Shown in pieces: positions 1 to 8,778 of a stretch of DNA of 55,419 bases. The stretch is from an alpha proteobacterium SCGC AAA288-E13 (GTDB lineage: Bacteria > Pseudomonadota > Alphaproteobacteria > Pelagibacterales > Pelagibacteraceae). A program made the translations under genes and the position numbers. Position 1 is the stretch's first letter; every line of letters starts with the position of its first letter. The notes beneath the pieces were generated by a model. The model saw only the letters and a program-made list of their open reading frames with translations, ran no database searches and was not told the origin of the DNA. The stretch is taken from contig AZHQ01000003.1 of NCBI GenBank assembly GCA_000504605.1, forward strand, positions 1 through 55,419, given 5' to 3'.

Positions 1-95
1 CAATAAAAAAATGATATGTACAAATCCAGATTTAATAGTTTATAGAGGCAATAAAAAAGAATATTGTGCCGGATCGATTGCTAAAGTTTTTGAAG
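1..95 (+). repeat. 95-base direct repeat of 54242-54336
   Basis: Identical up to GTTTTTGAAG inside the HAD gene; base 96 continues HAD, base 54337 continues MsbA. Confidence 0.95.
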
Positions 96-361
96 AAATG
101 AACGGAAAAGTAATCTACTATGGGAAACCTTATCCTGAGATTTATAGAGATTGTATTCAAGATGAAAAAAAGGTGTTGGTAATTGGAGATAATTTAAATA
201 CAGATATAAGAGGAGCAAATAATATGCATTATGATTCTTTATTTATAATAAATGGAATTCATAATGATGAATTTAAGAACCTAATACCTAGCGATTTTGA
301 TAAAATATTTAATAAATATCAAGTAAAAATTAATTATTATCAAAATCATCTGTCATGGTAA
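2..361 (+). CDS. HAD-superfamily hydrolase, C-terminal part (5' end cut by window start)
   Basis: The frame is open from base 2 and the first in-frame ATG is at 11, but that is an internal Met, not a start. The gene's N-terminal part lies at 53778-54336. Visible HAD IIA-type elements are GKPYPEIY (substrate/lysine region) and VLVIGDNLNTDIRGANN, which carries the acidic GDxxxxD motif. Together with the 53778 copy this gives a normal-length phosphatase of the alphaproteobacterial HAD-IIA hypothetical family. The substrate is unknown. It ends 6 bases before ribF and probably starts the ribF-ileS-lspA transcription unit. The first 95 bases repeat exactly at 54242-54336; after that this copy continues the HAD gene, whereas the other two copies run into MsbA. 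Confidence 0.8.
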   Translation, partial: NKKMICTNPDLIVYRGNKKEYCAGSIAKVFEEMNGKVIYYGKPYPEIYRDCIQDEKKVLVIGDNLNTDIRGANNMHYDSLFIINGIHNDEFKNLIPSDFDKIFNKYQVKINYYQNHLSW

Positions 362-367
362 TAAACG

Positions 368-1309
368 ATGTTTAAAATTTATAATAATTTTATCATTCCA
401 AGGAATTTAAAAAAATCTATTTTATTAATAGGAAACTTTGACGGTTTACATCTCGGTCATCAAAAAGTATGCAGAGAAGCAAAAAAATATAAAAAAAAAT
501 ATAAGTTAAAATTAGGAGTCCTAACGTTTAATCCTTTGCCAGTTATGTTTTTTAATAACAAAATGAAAAACTATAGACTTACAAGTGATGTACAAAAATT
601 TATTTTATTAAAAAAAATTGGTGTAGATTTTGTCATTAATAAAAGATTCAATTTAAAGTTTTCCAAAATTACGTCTGAGAAATTTATAAAAAATATAATA
701 GTAAAAAAAATTAATCCAAAATTTATCTTTGTTAGTAACAATTTTAGATATGGAAATAAAAGAAAAGGTAATGTTAAAGAATTAATTACTGAAGGAAAAA
801 AATATAGATTTAATATTATAAAACCTGAACCATTAAAAATTAAAAAACAAGTTATTTCTTCTACATTAATTAGAGGTTTGTTAAAAAAGGGAAAAATAAA
901 ACAAGTAAATAAATTGTTATCAAGAAATTGGGTAATTAATGGAGTCGTTCAAAGAGGAAGGCGATTAGGCAAAAAGCTAGGTTTTCCTACGTGCAATATA
1001 GATATTAAGGATTATATTTCAGCAAAACCTGGAGTTTATTCTATTAAAGTTGCTATAGATGGTTCAAAAAAAATTTTAGATGGCATAGCTTATCTAGGTT
1101 ATAGACCAACATTTGGAGGAAAAAAACTATTACTTGAAGTAAATTTATTTGGTTTCAATGGAAATTTATATAGAAAAAAATTAAATGTTTATTTTTGTAA
1201 TTTTATTAGAGTAGACAAAAAATTTAAAAATAAAATAAGTTTAATTAATCAAATGAAAAAAGATTTAACGCAAGCAAAATTTGATTTGAGAAAAAAAATA
1301 ATTTTATGA
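368..1309 (+). CDS. ribF: Bifunctional riboflavin kinase / FAD synthetase
   Basis: The 313-residue protein makes FMN from riboflavin and then FAD. The N-terminal nucleotidyltransferase half has the GNFDGLHLGHQKV signature (about residues 22-34). The middle has the SSTLIRGLLKKGK motif. The C-terminal riboflavin kinase half has RGRRLGKKLGFPTCNI and the PGVYSIKV strand. Length is typical of bacterial RibF. The stop TGA overlaps the ATG of ileS (ATGA at 1306-1309), so the two genes are probably translationally coupled. The ribF-ileS-lspA order is widespread in proteobacteria. Lysine codons are abundant, as expected from the base composition. Confidence 0.95.
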   Translation: MFKIYNNFIIPRNLKKSILLIGNFDGLHLGHQKVCREAKKYKKKYKLKLGVLTFNPLPVMFFNNKMKNYRLTSDVQKFILLKKIGVDFVINKRFNLKFSKITSEKFIKNIIVKKINPKFIFVSNNFRYGNKRKGNVKELITEGKKYRFNIIKPEPLKIKKQVISSTLIRGLLKKGKIKQVNKLLSRNWVINGVVQRGRRLGKKLGFPTCNIDIKDYISAKPGVYSIKVAIDGSKKILDGIAYLGYRPTFGGKKLLLEVNLFGFNGNLYRKKLNVYFCNFIRVDKKFKNKISLINQMKKDLTQAKFDLRKKIIL

Positions 1310-4068
1310 CAAAAGAACATTTAAATTTACCTAAAACATCTTTCCCAATGAAAGCCAACCTACCTCAAAAAGAACCAAATATTATAAATTTTTGGGACAA
1401 AATTGATTTATATAAAAAACATAGAAATGCGAGCAAAGGAAAAGAAAAATTTATTTTACATGATGGTCCACCTTATGCAAATGGACACATTCATATGGGT
1501 ACAGCATTAAATAAGATACTTAAAGATATAGTAACAAGATTTCACCAAATGGATAATAAAGACTCAAATTATGTTCCAGGGTGGGATTGTCATGGTTTAC
1601 CAATTGAATGGAAAATAGAAGAACAATATAAAAAAAATAAGAAAAATAAAGATGATGTTCCTGTTGGAGAATTTAGAAAAGAATGTCGAGAATTTGCAAA
1701 TAAATGGATAAGTGTTCACATCAATGAATTTAAACGACTTGGAGTAATTGGTGACTGGAAAAATTATTACTCTACAATGAGTTTTGAAGCAGAAGCTGGA
1801 ATAGTAAGAGAGCTTGGAAAATTTTTATTAGAGGGAAGTCTTTATAAGGGGTTTAAACCAGTTTTATGGTCAACAGTCGAAAAAACAGCTCTTGCTGATG
1901 CGGAAGTAGAATATAAAGATCATGTTTCAAATACTATTTATGTAGGATTTAAAGTTGAGCATTCCAAAATTGATTCAATAATAGATAGTAGTGTCATTAT
2001 ATGGACTACAACGCCTTGGACAATTCCAGCAAACAGAGCATTAGCCTATAATAAAGACTTAGATTATTCTTTGGTAAAAATAGAAGACCCTTCTTCTGAT
2101 TTTAAAAATCAGAAAATATTGATTGCATCAAAATTATTAGAAACGGTAGTAAAAGAAAACGAATTAAAAAAATATAAAATAATTGATACATTTAAAGGTA
2201 GTAATTTTGAGGGGGCAATTTGTTCTCATCCTCTGAAAAAAGTTGGTTATAATTTTAAAGTTCCAATGTTTGAAGCTCAATTTATAACACTTGAACAAGG
2301 TACTGGAATTGTGCATGCCGCGCCAAGCCATGGACCTGATGACTTTAACCTTTGTCTTAAACATGGAATAAAGGCTATTGATACAATTGATGATAGTGGA
2401 CGTTACACTAACAATATACCTTCTTTTGAAGGTATTCATATTTTTAAGGCTGATCAACTAATCATTGATAAATTAAAAGAAGAAAAAAAATTACTAGGAC
2501 ATGGAAAACTTACTCATAGTTACCCGCATTCTTGGAGATCAAAAGCCCCATTAGTCCATAGGGCTACCCAGCAATGGTTTATTTCAATGGAAAGTCATGA
2601 GCTTAGGAAAAAAGCTCTTAAAGCTATTGATGAAACAGATTTTTATCCAAAAAAAGGAAAAACAAGAATTAGATCAATGATCGAACTACGCCCTGATTGG
2701 TGCATATCAAGACAAAGAACATGGGGAGTCCCTTTACCAATATTTGTTTCAAAAAAAACACATGAGGTACTGAAAGATCCAGAAGTTATTGAAAATATTG
2801 CTAAAATTTATGAAAAAGAAGGATCTGATTGTTGGTTTATAGATGATCCTCAAAAATTTTTAGGTAAAAAATATAAAAAAGAAGATTATATAAAATCGAC
2901 AGATATCTGTGAAGTTTGGTTTGACAGTGGATCCACTCATTCTTTTGTTCTTGAAAAAAGAGATGATTTAAAATGGCCCGCCTCAATGTATTTAGAGGGG
3001 TCAGATCAACATCGCGGTTGGTTTCATTCTTCTTTATTAGAGTCATGCGGTACAAGAGGTAGAGCCCCTTACGAAAGTATTTTATCTCATGGGTTTGTAG
3101 TTGATGGCAAAGGACTTAAAATGTCAAAATCTACAGGAAATATAATTTCACCTGAAGATATATTAAAAAAATATGGAGCAGACATATTAAGAGTTTGGGT
3201 AGCAGCATCTGATTATGCAGAAGATCTAAGAATTGATTTTTCAATATTAGAGCAACATGCAGAGTCTTATAGGAAAATTAGAAATACCTTTAGATTTTTA
3301 CTAGGCAATCTTCAGGATCAAAAAACCGATTTTAATTTTAATTCAAATGAAGTTTTAAATTGGCCTGAACTTGAAAAGTATATGCTACATAAAATCTATT
3401 TATTAGATCAAAGTTTTAAATCTTATTTTCGAGAATACAGTTTTCATAAACTTTATAAGAATCTTTTGAATTTTTGTTCACAAGATCTATCAGCTTTCTA
3501 TTTTGATATAAGAAAAGATACATTGTATTGTGATGGAAAAAATTCGCAAATAAGAAAAGCTTGTATTAATTTTTTAAATATTTTACTAGATTCTTTATTA
3601 AAGTGGTTTGCTCCTATTTTGTCATTTACAACAGAGGAAATTTATAAAATAATTAATAAAGATGAATCTGACAGCATTCATTTAAAAAATTTTCCAACTA
3701 TACCACACACTTGGCAAAATAATCGGTTGTTTGAAAAATGGAATAAATTAAACTATGTAAGACAAGTTTGTAACGCAGCTATAGAAGTAAAAAGAACCAA
3801 TAAAGAATTAGGATCAAGTTTAGAAGCGGATCTGGAAATATATTTAGAAGATCAATATTTAGAACTTGCCAAAAAAGTTAACTTATCCGAGTATTGTATT
3901 ACTTCAGGGGCAACAGCAAAACCTTTTGATAACAAAAAAGAAAATTTATTTCAGATTGAAAATATTGCAGGGGTTAAGGTTTTGGTAAAAAAGGCAAAGG
4001 GTAAAAAATGTCCAAGATGCTGGAAAATCACAAATAATAAATGTGAAAAGAATATGTGCGCTATGTAA
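1306..4068 (+). CDS. ileS: Isoleucyl-tRNA synthetase
   Basis: The class I aminoacyl-tRNA synthetase has 920 residues. The HIGH-type motif lies in PPYANGHIHMGTALNK near residues 55-70, the editing domain includes TTTPWTIPANRALA, the C-terminal catalytic part has WCISRQRTWGVP, and the KMSKS loop appears as GLKMSKSTGN. The last 20 residues contain a cysteine cluster (CPRCW...C...C) typical of the zinc-binding tail of bacterial IleRS. The start ATG overlaps the ribF stop. The stop codon sits inside the strong Shine-Dalgarno of lspA. Length and motifs are complete, with no sign of frameshift. Confidence 0.97.
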   Translation: MTKEHLNLPKTSFPMKANLPQKEPNIINFWDKIDLYKKHRNASKGKEKFILHDGPPYANGHIHMGTALNKILKDIVTRFHQMDNKDSNYVPGWDCHGLPIEWKIEEQYKKNKKNKDDVPVGEFRKECREFANKWISVHINEFKRLGVIGDWKNYYSTMSFEAEAGIVRELGKFLLEGSLYKGFKPVLWSTVEKTALADAEVEYKDHVSNTIYVGFKVEHSKIDSIIDSSVIIWTTTPWTIPANRALAYNKDLDYSLVKIEDPSSDFKNQKILIASKLLETVVKENELKKYKIIDTFKGSNFEGAICSHPLKKVGYNFKVPMFEAQFITLEQGTGIVHAAPSHGPDDFNLCLKHGIKAIDTIDDSGRYTNNIPSFEGIHIFKADQLIIDKLKEEKKLLGHGKLTHSYPHSWRSKAPLVHRATQQWFISMESHELRKKALKAIDETDFYPKKGKTRIRSMIELRPDWCISRQRTWGVPLPIFVSKKTHEVLKDPEVIENIAKIYEKEGSDCWFIDDPQKFLGKKYKKEDYIKSTDICEVWFDSGSTHSFVLEKRDDLKWPASMYLEGSDQHRGWFHSSLLESCGTRGRAPYESILSHGFVVDGKGLKMSKSTGNIISPEDILKKYGADILRVWVAASDYAEDLRIDFSILEQHAESYRKIRNTFRFLLGNLQDQKTDFNFNSNEVLNWPELEKYMLHKIYLLDQSFKSYFREYSFHKLYKNLLNFCSQDLSAFYFDIRKDTLYCDGKNSQIRKACINFLNILLDSLLKWFAPILSFTTEEIYKIINKDESDSIHLKNFPTIPHTWQNNRLFEKWNKLNYVRQVCNAAIEVKRTNKELGSSLEADLEIYLEDQYLELAKKVNLSEYCITSGATAKPFDNKKENLFQIENIAGVKVLVKKAKGKKCPRCWKITNNKCEKNMCAM

Positions 4069-4077
4069 GGAGGAAAA

Positions 4078-4587
4078 TTGCCCAGGATAAAGCTTAAAAA
4101 TCTTTTAGATTATTTTATTATAATAATTTTGATTTTTATTTTTGACCGAATAAGTAAAATTTATCTACTAAATTTTCATGAAAACGGTATCGATGTAGAT
4201 TTTTATGTTTTTCCTTTTCTAAATATTTATTTGGCCTGGAATACAGGTGTAGGATTTGGTTTATTTTCATCAGAAGCTAATATTTTTTATCATTTTTTAA
4301 CTGCTATAATTGGAGTCATTAATTTAGTGCTAATAATCTTATTATTTAAACTAAATAATATTCAAAAATATTTTATATCCATGATTTTAGGTGGCTCACT
4401 TGGAAATTTTTTTGATAGAATTTATTATTTTGCTGTGCCAGATTTTATAGATCTACATATAGGAAATTTTCATTGGTTCATATTCAATATTGCAGATATA
4501 TTCATTACAATAGGCATTGTTTGTCTAATTTTGGTTGAAATATTTAGCAAGAATGTAAATAAAGGAAATAATGCAAAAAATATTTAA
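4078..4587 (+). CDS. lspA: Lipoprotein signal peptidase (signal peptidase II)
   Basis: The inner-membrane aspartyl protease cleaves signal peptides of prolipoproteins. The 169-residue protein has four hydrophobic segments. The two catalytic aspartates lie in the conserved GNFFDR and FNIADI motifs, and the NTGVGFGLF segment is also family-typical. I chose the TTG at 4078 because an excellent Shine-Dalgarno (AAGGAGG, 4066-4072) lies at the right distance and no ATG gives a full-length product. It follows ileS directly and overlaps the next gene, which encodes a lipoprotein and so a probable substrate. Confidence 0.93.
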   Translation: MPRIKLKNLLDYFIIIILIFIFDRISKIYLLNFHENGIDVDFYVFPFLNIYLAWNTGVGFGLFSSEANIFYHFLTAIIGVINLVLIILLFKLNNIQKYFISMILGGSLGNFFDRIYYFAVPDFIDLHIGNFHWFIFNIADIFITIGIVCLILVEIFSKNVNKGNNAKNI

Positions 4588-4903
4588 TAAAATAATCATA
4601 TTAATTTTTTTCCTTAACACAGCATGCGTGGGAACTTTAGACGATGTTAAAAAAGGTTTGGGTGGTGGAAAAAAAACAACTACAGATGAATTTTTAGTAA
4701 AAAAAAAGGATCCTCTTGTTTTGCCACCAAAATGGGAAGAATTACCAGAGCCAGGACAAAGTGTGAATTTAGATGACGACATTGAAGAGGTGACAGATAT
4801 TGAGGAACTTATTCAATTGGGTAAAGATCAAAAAAGTTTAACAAATATTAAGCAAGGTGGCGGTGCAGAAGAGTCGGTTCTAAGACAACTTAAGAAAAAA
4901 TAA
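4571..4903 (+). CDS. DUF3035-family putative lipoprotein
   Basis: The 110-residue protein has a basic, hydrophobic N-terminus ending in a lipobox-like LNTAC (Cys about residue 17), which suggests lipid modification by the LspA encoded just upstream. The conserved block LVLPPKWEELPEPG is characteristic of the alphaproteobacterial DUF3035 family. The rest is acidic and probably flexible. Function is unknown. It overlaps lspA by 17 bases and its stop TAA shares the A of the pgi start codon, so it lies inside the same operon. Confidence 0.8.
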   Translation: MQKIFNKIIILIFFLNTACVGTLDDVKKGLGGGKKTTTDEFLVKKKDPLVLPPKWEELPEPGQSVNLDDDIEEVTDIEELIQLGKDQKSLTNIKQGGGAEESVLRQLKKK

Positions 4904-6108
4904 TGCTAGTTAAAACTATCTTTTTCACAAATAATTTAATTAAAAAATTAAAATCAAGAAATATTTTAAAAACAAAAAAAAAATTTTTAGAATTAATCAA
5001 GGATTATAAAAATGGCAAAATTCCTTTGCTAGCTAGTTTTGAGAAAGATTATAAACCTGATTACTCAAATAAATTAATTAGAATCTTGAGAAAAAAAAAA
5101 AATATAATTTTGGTAGGAATGGGTGGCTCAATTCTTGGAGTAAAAGCATTATATTCATTTTTAAGAAAAAATATTAAAAAAAATTTTTTTTTTCAAGATA
5201 ATCTAAGTGAAAGAAATATTTTGGAATTAAATTCTAAAAAATTTTATAAACCAGCTTATATTTTTATATCAAAGTCGGGTAATACCATCGAAACTATTGC
5301 AAATTTAAATTTAATTATTCAGGATAAAAAAAATAATAATACAAAAATTTTTATTACTGAAAAAAAAAATAACGCAATCAATACAATTGCTAGTAAATTA
5401 AAAGCTGAAATTATAGAGCATAAAAATTTTATTGGCGGTAGATATTCAGTAATGTCAGAAGTTGGAATGTTACCTGCAGAATTAATGAATTTAAAAGTAA
5501 AAAAATTTAAAAATTTAAATAACTTAATTAAAAATAAGAATTTTGTTAATCAATTAATTTCAAATGTGTCATGTTTATATGATTTATCTAAAAAAAAAAT
5601 CTTTAACTCGATCATATTAAATTATGATCCAGATATGAATGATCTAGGTTATTGGTATCAGCAATTAGTGGCAGAAAGTCTTGGAAAAAAAGGTAGAGGA
5701 TTTATACCAATGATTTCTACTATGCCTAAAGATCATCATAGCATGCTTCAGTTATATTTAGATGGACCTAAAACTAATTTTTTTACAATATTTGCGTCAA
5801 AACACCAAAAAAAATATAGATTATCTAATTACTTAATACCAAAATCAATTAAATATATAGCAAAGAAAAATTTAGAAACTGTTTTAGATGCTCAAAGAAA
5901 AGCAATAGAAAATGCTTTAATTAAAAATAGAATTTCTTTTAGAACTTTTTATTTTTTAAAGAAGCGTGAAGAAGAATTGGGAACGATTTTTACTTTTTTT
6001 GTTTTAGAAACGATTATTTTATCAAAATTAATGACACTAAATCCTTTTGACCAACCAGTTGTTGAAATTATCAAACAAGATACTAAAAAAATTCTCTTAA
6101 GAAGTTAA
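4903..6108 (+). CDS. pgi: Glucose-6-phosphate isomerase
   Basis: The enzyme interconverts glucose 6-phosphate and fructose 6-phosphate. At 401 residues it is shorter than the roughly 550-residue enterobacterial enzyme. SIS-type sugar phosphate binding is seen in GMGGSILGVKALY and FISKSGNTIETI. Catalytic-region motifs GGRYSVMSEVGMLPAEL and LGYWYQQLVAESLGKKG are present, as is the C-terminal LNPFDQPVVE typical of Pgi. It is the last gene of the plus-strand run beginning at HAD/ribF and converges with rsmD, whose 3' end overlaps it by 12 bases. Confidence 0.93.
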   Translation: MLVKTIFFTNNLIKKLKSRNILKTKKKFLELIKDYKNGKIPLLASFEKDYKPDYSNKLIRILRKKKNIILVGMGGSILGVKALYSFLRKNIKKNFFFQDNLSERNILELNSKKFYKPAYIFISKSGNTIETIANLNLIIQDKKNNNTKIFITEKKNNAINTIASKLKAEIIEHKNFIGGRYSVMSEVGMLPAELMNLKVKKFKNLNNLIKNKNFVNQLISNVSCLYDLSKKKIFNSIILNYDPDMNDLGYWYQQLVAESLGKKGRGFIPMISTMPKDHHSMLQLYLDGPKTNFFTIFASKHQKKYRLSNYLIPKSIKYIAKKNLETVLDAQRKAIENALIKNRISFRTFYFLKKREEELGTIFTFFVLETIILSKLMTLNPFDQPVVEIIKQDTKKILLRS

Positions 6109-6666
6109 AGTCCCAAAAACAATTTTTGAAATACTATATTTTCTTATATCTAATATTTTAAAATTGCTTGGATAATTATCTTTTGATTTTTTATTTCTAT
6201 GAATAATAATGATTCCATTTTTCTTAAGCACACTTGCTTTAATAATACTATTAATTAATTCGAAAATTTTTTTTTCTTTGTAAGGGGGGTCCAAAAAAAT
6301 TAAATTTACTTTATAAGTAAAATTGTCTACATAAGATAAATAATTAAATACAGATTGTTCAATTACAGAAGTCTTTTTTTCAATATTAAGTTTGCTTATA
6401 TTTTTTTGCAATATTTTTAAAGCATTTCTACTGTTTTCAACAAATATAACTTTATTTGCATCTCTAGATAAACACTCTAACCCAAAAGATCCAGTACCTG
6501 AGTATAGATCTAAAATTTTTGCATTTTTAAATTTAAATGAAAATTTTTTAAAATGAAGCAATGTATTAAAAATTGATTCTTTAGTAATATCTTTAAGAGG
6601 CCTTGTTTCTTTGTCTAAAGGGATGAATAGTTTTATACTTTTAAACTTTCCAGAAATTATTCGCAT
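6097..6666 (-). CDS. rsmD: 16S rRNA (guanine-N2-)-methyltransferase
   Basis: The enzyme methylates G966 of 16S rRNA (E. coli numbering) on assembling 30S particles. The 189-residue Rossmann methyltransferase starts with the family-specific MRIISGKFKS, followed by RPLKDITKESIFNTL. The SAM-binding motif is LDLYSGTGSFGLECLSR and the catalytic motif IV is FLDPPYKEK. Length is normal. It converges on pgi with a short 3' overlap and is divergent from the DUF2093 gene. Confidence 0.93.
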   Translation of the reverse strand: MRIISGKFKSIKLFIPLDKETRPLKDITKESIFNTLLHFKKFSFKFKNAKILDLYSGTGSFGLECLSRDANKVIFVENSRNALKILQKNISKLNIEKKTSVIEQSVFNYLSYVDNFTYKVNLIFLDPPYKEKKIFELINSIIKASVLKKNGIIIIHRNKKSKDNYPSNFKILDIRKYSISKIVFGTLTS

Positions 6667-6778
6667 TGTTGTTTTATTTTTTATCTATTATGCTTCAATC
6701 AATATTCTTTTTAAAAAAAATCATTTTTTTAATTGATTCTATATTCATATAATATTGATATATAAAAAATATAAAATT

Positions 6779-6976
6779 ATGAATAAAATTTTAGCGAAAT
6801 TAAAATATGAACATAATTCTTTTGAAGTATTAAAAAAAGGTAGTTATGTAATTTGTGCTGTCTCAGGAAAAAAAATTTCTTTAGATAAACTTACTTATTG
6901 GAATGTTGAGTTGCAAGAAGCTTATTTTTCACCTAAAGAAGTGCAAATACGATATGAAGAATTAAAAAAATTATAA
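6779..6976 (+). CDS. DUF2093-family protein
   Basis: The 65-residue conserved hypothetical protein is of the small DUF2093 family found in Alphaproteobacteria, recognised from YVICAVSGKKISLDKLTYWNVELQEAY. I placed the start at the ATG at 6779 rather than the in-frame TTG at 6755, because the family normally begins just before the KL(K)Y segment. Function is unknown. It stands alone between the divergent rsmD and the convergent acyltransferase gene. Confidence 0.75.
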   Translation: MNKILAKLKYEHNSFEVLKKGSYVICAVSGKKISLDKLTYWNVELQEAYFSPKEVQIRYEELKKL

Positions 6977-6985
6977 TTTACAAAT

Positions 6986-7852
6986 TTATTTCCAGCGGTT
7001 GTGTGCCCAAAGCCATTGTTTAGGATTTTTTAAGATCATTTTTTCAATTTTTTTATTAATTTCCAATGTAAGATCATAGGAGTCTTTATCATAATTTCCA
7101 GATTTTTTATATTCCAAAGGTTTGTGAATCGTTATTTCAAAATTAATATCCGATAATCTTTCTATATAAACTGGTACGATCTTACAGTTAAATCTAAGAG
7201 ATATTTGGGCGGGAATAGTTGTTGTTAATGCTGGACAATTGAAAAATTCAACTTTTTTTCCTTCACTAACTCTTTGATCAACCATAAGAGCTATTGAGTA
7301 CCCATTTTTAATTTTACTTAATAATTCCCTTATACTTGATCTTCCTTTTTTAATTAAAATAGGGTTGACATATTTTAACCTCTGATATTCCAAAATTGGG
7401 TTTAAAAAAAAATTATTTAGCGGTCGGTACATTGAAGCTAATTTAATTCCACAATTATTTAATTGCATAGCCATCAATTCAAAATTTGCAAAATGACCTG
7501 ATATAAAAACTACCGGTTTATTACTTCTTTTAATTTCATCTAAATATTCCGATCCATGAAGTTTTATTAAGTTGTTTTTTTTTTTAAAATTTTTTAAAAA
7601 AACATATTCAGAAAAGGTTCTTCCAATATTGGTCCACATACCAAGAGATATTTTTTCAATTTCTCTCGAATCAATTTCTTTGAAACAAATTTTTAAGTTT
7701 TTTTCTATAATTTTTTTTGATCTAAATAATGGGCCAAAAATTTGACCTAAGTAACCTCCTAGAAAAGATGCTTTTTGAAGTCCAATAATTTTAAATATTA
7801 TAAATAATGATAAGATTATTAAAAATTGTAAAAAATATTTAAAAATTTTCAT
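6986..7852 (-). CDS. Lipid A biosynthesis acyltransferase (LpxL/HtrB-like)
   Basis: The 288-residue inner-membrane acyltransferase has an N-terminal hydrophobic anchor (about residues 7-25). The HX4E catalytic motif is in SGHFANFELMAMQL, followed by the substrate-binding MYRPLNN and a C-terminal PKQWLWAHNRWK block, all typical of late acyltransferases of lipid A synthesis. The ATGA overlap with lpxK and location after waaA support a role in adding secondary acyl chains to Kdo-lipid A. I cannot tell whether the donor is lauroyl- or myristoyl-ACP. Confidence 0.87.
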   Translation of the reverse strand: MKIFKYFLQFLIILSLFIIFKIIGLQKASFLGGYLGQIFGPLFRSKKIIEKNLKICFKEIDSREIEKISLGMWTNIGRTFSEYVFLKNFKKKNNLIKLHGSEYLDEIKRSNKPVVFISGHFANFELMAMQLNNCGIKLASMYRPLNNFFLNPILEYQRLKYVNPILIKKGRSSIRELLSKIKNGYSIALMVDQRVSEGKKVEFFNCPALTTTIPAQISLRFNCKIVPVYIERLSDINFEITIHKPLEYKKSGNYDKDSYDLTLEINKKIEKMILKNPKQWLWAHNRWK

Positions 7853-8778
7853 ATAATTTTTTTTAGTTCATTTATAAATTCTTCTTTTTTATCAATGAGC
7901 AATTCGATTTTTAAGCAATTAATATTTTTTTTATCTTCATTATTTAGTCTAAAGTAATCTTTTTCTGTAGTTACTAAACATGCATTTAGTTCTTTAGCCT
8001 TTTTATTTAAATTTAAAATATCTATTTTTTTAAAATTATAATGATCAGGAAAATTTAAGGTCTCTATTATCTCTATATTATTATTTTTTAAAAGATCAAA
8101 AAAATTTGTAGGATTTCCTATACCAGCGAAAGCTAAAACTTTTTTATTTTTTATATCATCTAAGTTTATTAGATTATATTGAGTATAAAAAATTTTGATT
8201 TTAGGATTAAATTTATTTATAGTTTTTTCCAATTCCAAGTTTTGATTTCCATTAATAAATACATAATTACATCTTTTTAATGCGGTAAGTTTTTCTCTAA
8301 GAGGCCCCGAAGGGATTACAAAACCATTTCCAATCCACTGTTTTTCATCAAAACAAATTATAGATATATCACTTTTTATACTTGGGTCTTGAAAACCATC
8401 ATCAAGAATAGCCACTTGAAATTTACTATCAATTAACAACTTTATTGCTTCTGATCTTTGTTTATTTGAAAATACTTTACCAGTATTTTCTAATAATTTT
8501 CTCTCATCAGTATATTTCTCATAATATTTTTTTGTAAACGCAGCATTAATTTTTAGTGACTTAAGTATTTGAAATATTTTTATACAAAGAGGTGTCTTGC
8601 CAGTTCCACCTAAATAAATATTTCCAACCAAAATTATTGGAATGTTAAACTTTTCTTTTTTTGAATATTTAAATTTTAGTAAGTTAATTAAATTAACAAT
8701 TACAGAGAAGGGGAAAAAAACGTAAGGCCAAACTGAAAATTTCTTACTGTCCCAAAATCTTGGTTTATAAACTTTCAT
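7849..8778 (-). CDS. lpxK: Tetraacyldisaccharide 4'-kinase
   Basis: The 309-residue membrane-associated kinase phosphorylates the lipid A precursor at the 4' position. The N-terminal KPRFWDSK, a hydrophobic stretch, the Walker A region VGNIYLGGTGKTP and the metal-binding ILDDGFQDP are all diagnostic. It overlaps the waaA 3' end and the acyltransferase 5' end by 4 bases each, giving a tight msbA-waaA-lpxK-acyltransferase operon on the minus strand. Confidence 0.94.
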   Translation of the reverse strand: MKVYKPRFWDSKKFSVWPYVFFPFSVIVNLINLLKFKYSKKEKFNIPIILVGNIYLGGTGKTPLCIKIFQILKSLKINAAFTKKYYEKYTDERKLLENTGKVFSNKQRSEAIKLLIDSKFQVAILDDGFQDPSIKSDISIICFDEKQWIGNGFVIPSGPLREKLTALKRCNYVFINGNQNLELEKTINKFNPKIKIFYTQYNLINLDDIKNKKVLAFAGIGNPTNFFDLLKNNNIEIIETLNFPDHYNFKKIDILNLNKKAKELNACLVTTEKDYFRLNNEDKKNINCLKIELLIDKKEEFINELKKII